This document shows, in pieces, positions 34,401 to 44,900 of a stretch of 64,000 nucleotides of DNA (positions within the stretch are counted from its first letter, which is position 1; each line of letters begins with the position of its first letter). Under the pieces are notes generated by a model that did not search any database, had not been told where the DNA came from, and worked only from the letters and a program-made list of their open reading frames with translations. A program made the position numbers and the translations under genes. The stretch lies in NCBI GenBank assembly GCA_023374045.1, contig CM041780.1:168140085-168204084 (forward strand), given 5' to 3'. Source of the DNA: Limonium bicolor (lineage: Eukaryota > Streptophyta > Magnoliopsida > Caryophyllales > Plumbaginaceae).

Positions 34401-35494
34401 TTTTTTGCTTCCTAGCTCTAGCCCTAGCATGGAAATATGCAGTGTTTTTGTCACCCAATCTGATCAACTGATCTCTAGATCTTTGGAACCAGAGGGCCTC
34501 CTCTCTTTGAAGCCAAACATCCAGCTCTTTCAGTAGGGATTGTTCCAAGCCTCTAAGATGGTGACCTCTACCTGCATCAATAGCCCGCTGAATACCACTT
34601 AATCTAGCTTGTAACCTTTTCTTATTCAAAAAGATGTTGCCAAATACCGATCTATTCCAGACCTTAAGATGACTGCTAAGGCTATTAAGAGACTCCTGCA
34701 CGGGTCTATCTGATTTCCAATCCAAAGAGACAGTGGGAGCAAAATCTGGATGGGAAAACCAGGCAACAAGGATTTTAAAATAGTTGGAATTTAGATGATT
34801 CTTACTCTTGTCAAAAAGGGAGAGAATGAGAGGGTTGTGGTCAGAGGCGTATCTAGGGAGGACCTCAACAAATGCATCCGGGAAAGCAGCACTCCATTCT
34901 ATCGAAGCCACAACCCTATCCAACCGGGCACAATTAGTGCCATTAGACCAAGTGTAACGATTACCGCAGGACCTAATATCCATAAACTTCAATAAATGAA
35001 ACCAGTCTAAGAATTTTTATCTATCCCAAAGTTTCTAGCAGCAGAGAAGTTCCTATCCGAAGGAAAAAGGTGCCATTAAAATCGCCACCTACTATCCAGG
35101 CTTCACTATCAGCCGGTCTAATATTGGTAATTTGATCCCACAGCAGGTTCCTAAGAGAAGCAGAGGGTCTGGCATAAACCGCAGTAAGATAGAAAGAGCT
35201 AACACCATCGACTATTTTACAATGGATAAACTGACTCTCACTACTGATAATCTGAATTTGGATAAGATTATTCCAGAGTAACCAGATTCCACCACTAAAA
35301 CCCTCAGCTTCAACTCTAAAAGAATGATCTAAACTTAATTTAGCGCAAACAGATTCAGCAGTATTACCACTAACACGAGGTTCCATAAGAATCACAACAC
35401 TAGGGCGCACAGAGAGCATGATATCTTTAACAGCACGATGAAAGCTAGGTTTTAGGGCACCTCTTACGTTCCAAAATAATATTTTGCTAATCAT
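31404..35494 (-). pseudogene. LINE ORF2: endonuclease, reverse transcriptase, RNase H
   Basis: Start MISKILFWNVRGALKPSFHR gives the APE-type endonuclease (LMEPRVSG, GGDFNG, TWSNGTNCARLDR, SDHNPL). The long open part 34992-33232 holds the reverse transcriptase: FKAPGKDGFPTGFFQKFW, LIPKVDNP, SFVLGRSIFENI, MKIDLAKAYDKLSW, GVRQGDPLSPFIFVLCMERL and an intact FADDLVLF. Past a stop near 33234 come AGWKSKTLSLAGRV and the zinc-binding CHLCGVEESIIHVLRDC. The 3' part carries an RNase H domain: HIDGATNCGTDVAAAGGV, HAEGMALAATVKVAM, IFSDSSILVK and CNRIADMLA. One-base shifts near 35.07 and 35.01 kb (T and A runs), several others and stops break the ORF. The catalytic motifs survive, so decay is recent. Confidence 0.93.
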
Positions 35495-35543
35495 AAATTA
35501 ACACAATAAGAGGAAAAAAAACATACCATCCTTAACCCAGGGG

Positions 35544-36276
35544 TTAACCCGAATTAACCTCGCAACTGGGTCTCTGGGAGTGCGAACTAGGCAGCTGACT
35601 CTCTAGACCTTTGGCTCCCTCCATGGTAGCAACCGGGTCTCTATTCTTGAAACGAGGGGGTCTGATCGCCACCTCCCTTTGAAGTGAGATTTTTCCCCTT
35701 AAGATTGGAGTGTTCGAGTGGGTGATTCGGGCCTCCTTTTGGGGCGGAGCAATCTCAGCTGAACTGGGATTGCGCACTTGCTTATCCTCCTTATTGAGAA
35801 TCACAAATCTGGATTCATCAGGAATGATCTCCTTAGATTTATCTTTTTTTTGTGGAACATTAAATCTTTTGGAAGTGTTCCTCCGTTCCGGAATCATCCA
35901 TTCTCCGTAATCGTCTGTGACATGGTTCAGATTCTCCTTAGACGCATCTTGGCCTAGATTGGTTGCGTTCGGTATGGTTGTTTTATGGTTGTTTTGGTCT
36001 GGCTGTTTTATGGTTGTTTTATATGTGACAGTATATTATTGGAGTAGAACGTAGGACCCACGTGGGACCCACGCGGGGACCACCCCCAAAACTACCATAT
36101 TTATGACAACGCCGAACGCAGCCATTGACTCCGTCCTGTTGGATCTTTTCTTCCGAATTACGAAATGGGCAAGCTTCTCCCTTATGGCCATAGCACCCGC
36201 AACTGAAGCACACAAGGTGCAGGCCCTCGTACTTGATTTTCACAAGGTCGGTCGAGTCGTAATTTGTGAAGGCCAA
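35544..36276 (-). pseudogene. LINE ORF1, C-terminal part with CCHC knuckle
   Basis: On the minus strand the frame runs VKIKYEGLHLVCFSCGCYGH, a zf-CCHC_4 knuckle of plant LINE ORF1 proteins, then a basic linker, NHVTDDYGEWMIPERRN, ESRFVIL and a variable tail ending CEVNSG at a stop. ORF1 binds the LINE RNA. The N-terminal start, MEEVDVPSQLVKKARSHGEF, lies at 38246-38090 on the other side of an insert. The DUF4283-type domain that normally precedes the knuckle is missing, so a deletion accompanied or followed the insertion. Confidence 0.75.
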
Positions 36277-36288
36277 AGGTCTACTGGA

Positions 36289-36400
36289 ATGGACCGACCT
36301 TGGGACCGAACTTGGACAAGGTCGGTCGAGCCTGGAATTTTGCCTTACCGAAACTTACTGACTTTGACCGACCTTGGGTCCGACCCTGGGTAAGGTCGGT
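36289..36400. repeat. Two A-A-A' hairpin modules (GACCGACC arms)
   Basis: Module 1 (about 36291-36330): GGACCGACCTT, GGGACCGAACTT, then inverted CAAGGTCGGTCGA. Module 2 (about 36373-36401): TGACCGACCTT, GGGTCCGACCCT, then inverted AAGGTCGGTCGG. They sit 82 bp apart. The inverted arm of module 1 shares 15 identical bases (ACAAGGTCGGTCGAG) with the adjacent LINE at 36242-36256. Confidence 0.85.
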
Positions 36401-37389
36401 CGGGTCAAAACAAAAAAAAATGTTTTTATCATATGACTATAGTAGTCATATGTATGTATATATATGCCTATACACATATATGCATATGTATGTAGTAATA
36501 CACCATTAATGAAGTAGTAATAGTAAGAAAATAAGTAAATGAGTAAGGAAGCAAGTTTAAGAAGTAATAAGGAAAAGAATGGTTTAACAATCAAGTATGA
36601 TGGTAAAGGAGTATCAAGTAGTTGAACATCGAAGGAACCCGGTAGTACGAATACGACGGTGAACGGTATGATTTCTTCATGCTCTATATCCTAACCTGGT
36701 TACCCCGATTTGTGTGCTTATGTGATCACTCAAATAAGATAAATGCACGAATCGGACTTTTATTGCACTTAATTGTGTTTGGACTATATTGTTCTTGTTG
36801 TATTCTTTTGAACATTTAGTTTGTATAATTCATGAAATGAATGAATGAGAATGAAGTGTATGTGTACATGATGAGTACTTGTGTATTGTATTGATGTATG
36901 GAAAGGAAGTATTGACTTCTACTAATTCCTAACAATCTAACTCCTAACATGAGTAATGAGTAAAATGGAATGAGTAGAAGTCCGATATAGTTTCGGCCAC
37001 GCGTGAGGATAAGGAAACACAAGAGGTTGGATCCGAATCCTGGCTGTAATCTTTTCCATGGACCAATCCCCTTGAATGGGTAGCATCCTGGATTAGTGGG
37101 CCACCCTAAAGCTCGGTGGTGGGATGTAGTAATCCCTGCCCGGAGGTCATACCGACTTAACCTAAGTAAAGTAAGTAAGAAGTAAGTATTGTATGTGTAT
37201 CGGTCTTGACTATTGTAAGTCATTGACCTTGAGTAAATGAGTATTGAACACCCGATTAACCCGGGTGTGTAAAAAAAGCTAACAAGCCTTATGTGCGAAT
37301 TGGAGAAGTGTATCTCTGTATTGCGTATTGAGTATGTATTGTGTATGTGTATTCTGGAAGATGGTAAGTAAGTATTGGTTGACTTGTAT

Positions 37390-37492
37390 TGTCTTCCAAG
37401 CAGTATGTATGTACGTATGTATGTATACCTTGTGTAGCATTGTAGTATCGTGAATGAAAGCATGTATGTATGTATGTATGTATTGTAAAATG
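37390..37492. repeat. GTAT microsatellites
   Basis: Two runs of GTAT repeats (near 37404-37428 and 37461-37485) lie in the LTR-like insert. Confidence 0.9.
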
Positions 37493-38089
37493 AATTGCAT
37501 GTATTCGACCAAATGGTCGATGTACCCTCGCTAGTACGCGGGGTATGCGATTATCATATTCAGCGTAAGCTCACCCCCTAGGGGGAACGTTTTTAGTATG
37601 CCGGCACCCGAAGCGGATGTGGTCAAGGCGAAAGACCGGAGGCTACACTTGGATAGGTAGAAGTAGGATGTAGAAGTGTACGAAGTGGCACACCCCTTGT
37701 ACTTAGAAAGTAAGTAGTTGTGAGGAATGGGTAGTGGTTAGACTCTTAATGAGTATGCATGGAATTGAAGAGGTGTCGTATTTGTATTTGGAACTTAGTA
37801 AACTCGGTATGTGTAGTGTATTATCTTGTATTGAATTATGGAGTACTGTATTGAATGGAGTATCGTAGTACTCAGTAAGTAATGGGAGTACTTATTGTAT
37901 TTGTGTAGTACTCGGATATTCCGGTCCATCAGACCGATGCTGTATGAAGTAGTAGCCTTGTTAGTCACGTGGGTGGCTAACGGCATTGTATCACCCGCCG
38001 TTGAGTAAGTATGTATCCGCTGCGTGAGTACGAATGTATAAGGAGAGTGGACGGTAATGACGGTATTAGCGGTAGGGGTGTTACAGGGC

Positions 38090-38246
38090 CCATCGCCGCA
38101 GATTTGTAGGACACCGGAGGGTTATTTTGCCCAAAATTTTTAACTAGAACACGAACTGACCTTTCTCTCACATCCTCTGAAGCACAAAACTCACCGTGGC
38201 TTCGGGCCTTTTTGACGAGTTGAGAGGGAACATCCACTTCTTCCAT
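38090..38246 (-). pseudogene. LINE ORF1, N-terminal part
   Basis: The frame begins MEEVDVPSQLVKKARSHGEF and reaches about residue 53 (VSYKSAAMGP) where the LTR-like insert starts. It is the first ATG after the LINE 5' UTR and in the same orientation as ORF1/ORF2, which is why I assign it to ORF1. Confidence 0.55.
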
Positions 38247-38503
38247 GCCGGCAGGCGGAACTAGTCAACACTCAGACAGATAACAACACGAGTAAAGTGG
38301 AGGAAAACACCGGCGCAGCCACGAGTTGTGACCAGAGCGGCGGAATTGAAGCGGAGCGCAGAAAGGGGGAAAGAAATTAGGGAAATCGGGGAGTCAAGAA
38401 GCGCTGACGAGGACGACTCTCATCTTTGATTTGATGGCTGGATTGTCGGGTATGTTGCATAGTAGCAATTTATCGGTAGCTAAAACATGTTTTTCTTGTA
38501 GTG

Positions 38504-39112
38504 GTTGTTGATGCAGTGTTTTGATCAGCAAACTCAGTCATATACTAAGCACCGTCAAGAGATCAGTCTTGAACTGACTACTGGTTTTTTATCTTTTCTA
38601 AATATGTGGCGAAGAAAAATCAAGCAAATATTTTCAGATCTTCTTAAAGATTAATATTCTTCAATTGGAGATATAGTTTTCTGGTTTGATAATTAAATAC
38701 TTTGTATACATAGAGAAAATCAACGAGATAATTAGGAGTTTATCTTTTATAGATAAATAGCCTAGAGATCTATATATACACTCATAGTAAGAGAGAAGAA
38801 GCGGGTGGAGGACAAAGAAAAAGAGTGAGATTGAGAGACAGTCAGAAGAGAGTTTAATTGCTGGTTGTGCTGTAAGTAATATGCAGAGCATAAATTACGT
38901 GTGGGTTATGTCAAGATAGTGTTCTTAACGTGAGGATTTGTATTTGCACTGAATACTTGATTGTATAATAGTTGTTATACGTGATTATAATAAAGGTTCA
39001 ACCTTTACTTTGTTCTGGTCTTCCTTTCTTTCTGTTCTTCCTAAGTCGTGGACTCAAATCACCGACACCTTCTGAGTCGCAGACTCAGATCATCGACGTC
39101 TAGAATCTTACA
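38504..39112 (+). mobile_element. Candidate solo LTR, Ty1/copia type
   Basis: The segment has LTR-like order: a TATATATACA promoter-like box at about 38770, AATAAAG at about 38989 and a T/C-rich tail with two copies of an AGTCG..GACTCA motif ending TCTAGAATCTTACA. It has no coding capacity and no primer-binding site follows, so it would be a solo LTR. The left border and target duplication are not clear. Confidence 0.4.
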
Positions 39113-39416
39113 ATGGTGAAAGTGTTCCTCCCCTTACTCTTGACTCTATTCGACTCGGCTTATTTGTGATTGTTCTGATTTTGACTGTTTTATGTATGTA
39201 ATAAAATATATTATTGGTGAAAAACACAAGACCTATACATAAAAATGTTGTAAATATTATGTGAAATGTGACACGAAAATAGAACCAGTCTAACTTTTCT
39301 AGCGGTACTCAAGTTAGTTGTTTCCTTTTGAGCAGCCTTCATCTTACGAGGAAAACTAATTGCCGCGAAATGGTAACATGCACAATTGCACATCCGCCGG
39401 TGTGATAGCATTTTTT

Positions 39417-39418
<2 letters not shown>

Positions 39419-39452
<34 letters not shown>
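39419..39452. repeat. Run of 34 G
   Basis: A pure G tract follows a T8 run and is followed by TGGG. It could form G-quadruplexes, and its length is unreliable in any sequencing method. Confidence 0.95.
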
Positions 39453-39453
<1 letters not shown>

Positions 39454-39454
39454 G

Positions 39455-41481
39455 GGAGTATCAAGCCCGGATAAATCGAGTGAGATATCCAAAGACACGA
39501 TTAGAAGATAACTTTAATTTCCTTTATCAAACCTTCTTTATAAACGTAACGCAGATAGATCTTCCTTACAAGAAATGTGTTTCTTTTTCTTGTCTACATC
39601 CTTTGGTCACGCTCTATACAATTGTCACTATAAAATATAAAAAGGGAAGAGGAATTTAAGAAATTCTGTGGAATTTCCGATACCACCCAAGATGAGGTAA
39701 TATAAAAAGGGAAATAAAAGCTTCCACATAAAATAAAAATGAAAGGAAACCTGATTTCACGCTAGCTACTCCTGGTTCCCTTTTCTCACTTTTTGTCCGG
39801 ATTTTTGAAGTTCGTGAGTTTTTTCTTGGATCTTTTTTGACCAGATTAATCCGTCAATTTCGGTCAAATGTTTCAGTGGGAGGCACTTAGATCTTTTCGT
39901 CTGCAAAAGATGTTCCTACTTGGCTAGATTCTTCTTGTTTTTGTTTCTTTTGGTTTTTGTATAAGTGTGGGTTTGATTAGCACTAATTGCACTCTTTCAA
40001 TGGCACATGACTTGCTAACTGTAGCACCAAAAGATAACATCTAATATATATTTATAATCCTTCGGTTATGAATTGACACTTTTATTCATTAATAATTTTT
40101 GAAATTTAAGTTTTATAAATAATTCAATAAAGTATATATTATAAAATTTAGTTTTATGAAATTATTTTATCTTATATATTATATATTAAAGTGAAAAAAA
40201 TATATTAATGAAGTATTAGAATACTACTATACACTAGGACAATAAATTCTCTGTTATGACGTGTGGACCTACTCTTTTGGTCCGTACGTGATGCTAATTA
40301 AATTAGTTTATCTATATTAAAATGCTAATGATTTCAGTATAGTGGTGGTTTATTGTTCTGTCAAGTTAGGTAACCTTGTCAGCTGAGACTAAATATGTTT
40401 TCTTATTAAAAATGATAATAAAAATTAGAATGCTACGTATGATTTCCTCAAAAATAAAAATAAACATAAACATAAAAATGAGAACGCTACTTTTCATGTT
40501 AATGGAATTTATCTTCCCTATTATGAATCACATTTTTACTTTTCGTATTAAATGCTAACAAAGATAAATGATCGTATAAAAAAGAGAAGAATATTTCTTT
40601 TTTTTTTACTGTGACGGACATGGTTTTTCTGTGACACGGATCAAATATGGATCATTGGATTAATCATGATTACTATTCTATGTAGTATGTTGCACGGACT
40701 TTCTATATTTTTTGAAAAAAAATTGAAATTTGGTACGGATGTCAAATTTCCGTGTCATATGATATCATGAATGCCCATTTATAATTATAGTATTAGATTA
40801 AAGCAAATTTGAATTCGCTATAATTACTATGACTAAATATTGTACGTGTTTCTGTAACCATTCTCCAACATCATTATTATAACATTCATAGATTCTTTTA
40901 AAATATAGGTAGTAAAGTTAATTATTTGAAAATAATGTAGTGTTATATTTTTTGTCGTATATTTAAATTTAGTGTGTACTAGTTTCTTTTTATGTTTTAT
41001 AATATTTTATTAAATATGCAATCACATTATTATTATAGAAGAACTCATAAGTCACATAAAACCGTTCTATATATAGTCATAAAATATTTAAGCATATACA
41101 TATGACTATTAAAATATAATTCTTTAATTTTGTAATATATATGCAAACAAATAGTATACATCAATCCAAATTTTAATGCATGAATTAAATTAATAAATAA
41201 GAATAAGTCTGATTATATCATAATATTTGACCCTAAACCATAAACACTAATATAAGTTTGTATCTCATTATATATAAGTCCAAATAACATAATTTTTATA
41301 CTATTGTTCAACATAATTCAAGCTCTTCAAAATAAGACCCAACATGAGTATGTTTTGATAAATTTTAATTTTTTTGTATGTACATATGTTTTAAGATTCA
41401 TTGTGAAACTTAAGTTTACGAAAAGTGAATCAAACGTTGTTAAAAAATGAATCAAAGATTGTTAAAAAGTGAGTTAGAGAT
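39455..41481. other. AT-rich intergenic stretch
   Basis: No gene seen. Motifs such as GTGACGGACA near 40.61 kb resemble subterminal motifs of CACTA-like elements, echoed by ATCCGTCGC near 43.62 and 43.91 kb, but no element ends could be set. Confidence 0.35.
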
Positions 41482-42330
41482 CGTTAGACCCTAAACCCTT
41501 TACTACAAACCTTAAAATGTCTTCGGCGTTTTTAGCTTTTCTAAGGTAGTTTTAGGGTGTTTGGGGGGTAGGATAATCTTTTTTGGCATTAGTTCTACAC
41601 TTTATATTGTCGTCACTGACTCGACAGTTTTTTAGGGTTTGTGGTTTAGGGTTTAGGGTCGTTAGACCCTAAACCCTTCACTACAAACCATAAAAATGCC
41701 TTCGACGTTTTTAGCATTCCTAGGGTGGTTTTAAGTGTTTTTGGGGGGTAGGGTAATCTTTTTTGCATTAGTTCTACACTTTATATTGTCGTCACTGACT
41801 CGATAGTTTTTAGGGTTTGTGGTTTAGGGTTTAGGGTCGTTAGACCCTAAACCCTGCACTACAAACCATAAAAATGTCTTCGACATTTTTAACATTCTTA
41901 GGGTGGTTTTTAGGGTGTTTGGGGCTAGGGTAATATTTTTGGCATTAGTTCTACACTTTATATTGTTGTCAGTTTTTTAGGGTTTGTGGTTTAGGGTTGT
42001 TAAACCCAAAACTCTGCACTACAAACCATAAAAATGTCTTCGACGTTTTTAGCATTAATTCCTAGGGTGGTTTTTAGGGTGTTTGGGGGTAGGGTAATCT
42101 ATTTTGAATCCGTTCTATAATTTGTATTGTCGTCACTGACTTGATAGATTTTCAGGGTTTGTAGTGTTGGGTTTAGAGTCATTAGACCCTAAACCCTACA
42201 TTATAAACCCTGAAAATCCCCTTTGACGTTTTTAGCTTTCACATGATGGTCTTTAGGGTGTGTGGTGTAGAGTAATCTATTTTGAAGTCGTTCTATACTT
42301 TGTATTGTCATCATTGACTCGAAAGATTTC
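41482..42330. repeat. Satellite-like tandem array, about five ~178-bp units
   Basis: Units begin CGTTAGACCCTAAACCC at 41482, 41660, 41838, about 41998 and 42180 (spacing 178, 178, 160, 182). Each contains TTCGACGTTTTTAGC, TAGGGTGGTTTT, GGGGTAGGGTAATCT and TATTGTCGTCACTGACTCGA, then GTGGTTTAGGGTTTAGGG. At each junction TTTAGGGTCGTTAGACCCTAAA forms a hairpin of telomere-like sequence. Divergence rises toward the right. Confidence 0.9.
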
Positions 42331-42339
42331 TACACCACA

Positions 42340-43070
42340 ATCATAAATAACATTTCCAACGTTTTTCATAATGGTGTCCACAAATTTAGATAAACATTTC
42401 CACGTGTTTATTTAAACGTTTCCACGTTTGAAATTGTCTATAACATTTCCACGTCACGATTACATATAAATGTTTCCACTGCATGATTATATATAAACAT
42501 TTTTATAATTATATATGATGTTTCCATGACACAATTATATATAATGTTTCCACCGTTATACATAAAGGAGTCCACAAGTTCAGATAACGTTTCCACCTTT
42601 TTATTTAAACGTTTCCACCTTATTATTTAAACATTTCCACATTGTTATATATACGTTTCCACGTTTTTATTTAAACGTTTATCCGTTTCTATGATTTTTG
42701 ATTATATATAATGTTTCTGTGGCATGATTACATATAAACATTTCAATAATTATATATGAATGTTTTCATGCCACAATACATTTCCATAATTTATATATAA
42801 GCGTTTACACGCCATGATTACATACATACGTTTACACAATTATATTCCATGGCACAACTAAATATAACGTTTCTACGACGCATTTCCACGCCACAATCAA
42901 GTATAACGTTTCCACCGTTATGCATAAACGTATCCATAAGTTTATATAAATGTTTCCACGTTTTTATATAAACGTTTCCACATGTATTGTTTCCATGTTT
43001 CTACGATTCCATTATTATATATAAACGTTTCCACGCCATGATTATACATTACATTTCCAACATTATATAA
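42340..43070. repeat. Tract dense in GTTTCCACG motifs
   Basis: About 20 or more copies of AACGTTTCCACG and close variants (AACATTTCCACG, AATGTTTCCACC) occur every 20-35 bp, separated by TATATATAA or TTTTTATTTA linkers. It directly follows the 178-bp array. No inverted ends were found. Confidence 0.8.
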
Positions 43071-44005
43071 TAAATTGAATTGTTGGAGTCGACTTTACGT
43101 ATTTAATAACATTTGATTTTTATATATGCACTACATGATAACTTATAACATGAAGGTTAAAAAATTAACCGGTAATATTTAAAAAAATATTATACATCAA
43201 TTTTTTAATTTCAAAAATAATATAAATATTAGCTTGGTATTTGTTTTGTATTAGCAATTTTCTTAATTTTAATCAGTTGATTGGTGTATTTTGAATTGCT
43301 ATACTCCAGTTTTTACATATATGTATCAACAACAAATATTATAAGATTAGAAAACCATAATACAATAGCAATATCATTCAGTTTTTTCTTTAAAAAATAT
43401 AAATATTTAACTTGGTGTTTTTGCATTAATTTAACTTTTTAAAAAAATTTCAATCGTGATATATGTTCGTCAACAAATATTATCAAATTAAATAAATAAT
43501 ATTATAATCATGTATAAAAAATACCACATGCATACAGACACAATAGATGAATAATGATCTATCACATATCTCCTGTCAGTCGTACATAGTTTTATTATAA
43601 AACAATGACTAAGATGTTATCCGTCGCTGACAGAAATTTGTGGTCCGTCACCAAATCTCTACTCCTATTAAGAGACTATCATGAATATGACAACAATAAT
43701 TATATTCTAATATTAGAAAAAAATGATACTGACCATCTAAGATGTTGAACACATTTATAATAAAAATGAAAAACACTCATGATGTTCATTTCGTATCCGT
43801 AACAATATTCATGCCCGCATTTCCACCGTTAATTGAAAAAGAAATCTAACAATTCAGATTAAAACCTAAAGAGACGAATAATGTGAATGGCTAAAATTAC
43901 ATCCGTCGCGGGACGGAAATATCGGTTCCATCCGCTCCCGAACAAATGTCATTGGAATTCTATATGAGCCGGAGCTATGTCGTTGTACTATGTATTTCAG
44001 CGCGC
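43071..44005. other. AT-rich stretch up to the hAT insertion site
   Basis: No gene seen. It contains ATCCGTCGC / GGGACGGAAAT motifs that may belong to an older transposon into which the hAT element inserted. Confidence 0.35.
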
Positions 44006-44013
44006 GCTCTCAC

Positions 44014-44290
44014 TAGGGGTGTCCATTCGGTTATTTCGGTTAACCGATAACCGAATTGTGAAATAAAAATAGGTTTTCGGTTAATTCGGTCATAACCGAA
44101 TTAACCAAAATAATGTTACAAAACCGAATTAAAAATAACCGAATTACCCGTTAACCGAAATTTTTGACATGTTCTAACCGAAAACCGAACCGAAAACCGA
44201 ATTTGTCATACTTCGGTTTTCGGTTATCCAAAATAACTGAATTATTAACTACCTGAATTAACCGAATAATTAAGTCTGAAGTAAACCGGC
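44014..44290. repeat. Left subterminal ACCGAA / TTCGGTT array of the hAT element
   Basis: TTCGGTTAACCGATAACCGA opens the array, and ACCGAA in both orientations recurs many times within 280 bp. Such arrays are transposase-binding regions in hAT elements. Confidence 0.85.
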
Positions 44291-44900
44291 GATAAAATAA
44301 TGCAACTATCATTTTCCAATTCAATCCATGACTGTTTTCGAAAAAGAAAAAAAAAGAAAAGTCAACCCATGGACATACTTGACTTGTCTAATGTCTATTT
44401 AATGTTTGAAACTGCAGTCTACAAATCAGACGGGCTGCAGGCACAAAATCCAGGCTCCAGCGGTCCAGCCAAAGGGGAAGTTGTCAAGTTGAAGTTCAAA
44501 AAGCAACTACATCAGCAGGGATGCTAAATTCTAACCAAAAACTACATCAAACAGATTTTGTAATCCAGCCAAAGGGGAAGTTGGAGTTAATGTCTTCTCC
44601 CTTTAGTTCAGCTCTTCAGAATCAACAAAAAACAATGATATCAATCCCCTGCAGAAAAGAAACACACAAAAAAAACAAATAAGTGTATAGAGAAAGTCCT
44701 CAGAATGATATTAACTCCATACTCCAATCACTAATATCAAAGGCTGACCACTTATGAGTACAAGAATGGATTTACAGCAGTGAGCAGCAGTGTATATACC
44801 TTTCTAAATGTTACTTCATCCGTTCATCGTGCATCCTTCACCCAAGATTGTTAACCCCATAGAATACTTGGCCAATTCTAGAAAAAAAGACACAATTATG

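Larger units (their letters stand above)
36277..38085 (+). mobile_element. LTR-like insert within LINE ORF1
   Basis: The right end GGTAGGGGTGTTACA fits the 3' end of a gypsy-type LTR (ACA end; reverse complement TGTAACACC). The left end has no TG start and GGCC-type flanks only partly match, so the copy appears 5'-truncated or rearranged. It contains two A-A-A' hairpins at its left end, the block CCTGGTTACCCCGATTTGTG at 36.69 kb also found in similar form at 62.22 kb, and GTAT microsatellites. No coding sequence for gag or pol is present. Confidence 0.55.
31373..38455 (-). mobile_element. Full-length LINE with 16-bp target duplications
   Basis: Direct repeats TGCATAGTAGCAATTT lie at 31357-31372 and 38456-38471. 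On the minus strand the element begins near 38455, has a 5' UTR to about 38246, ORF1, ORF2 and an A tail (T run at 31371-31378). The total includes an LTR-like insert (36277-38085), so the LINE itself is about 5.3 kb, a normal full length for a plant L1-type element. Confidence 0.92.

Noticed and set aside
36816..37512. Long minus-strand frame of about 215 codons
   Set aside because: Translation is rich in Tyr/Thr/His from GTAT repeats and has no domain; it lies inside LTR-like noncoding DNA.
41482..42330. Interstitial telomere
   Set aside because: Telomere-like TTTAGGG occurs only as one to three copies per unit and in inverted pairs; the array is a ~178-bp tandem repeat instead.
40220..44005. 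Possible large nonautonomous CACTA element starting CACTAGGACAAT
   Set aside because: GACGGA/TCCGTCGC motifs hint at one, but no matching inverted end or target duplication was found.
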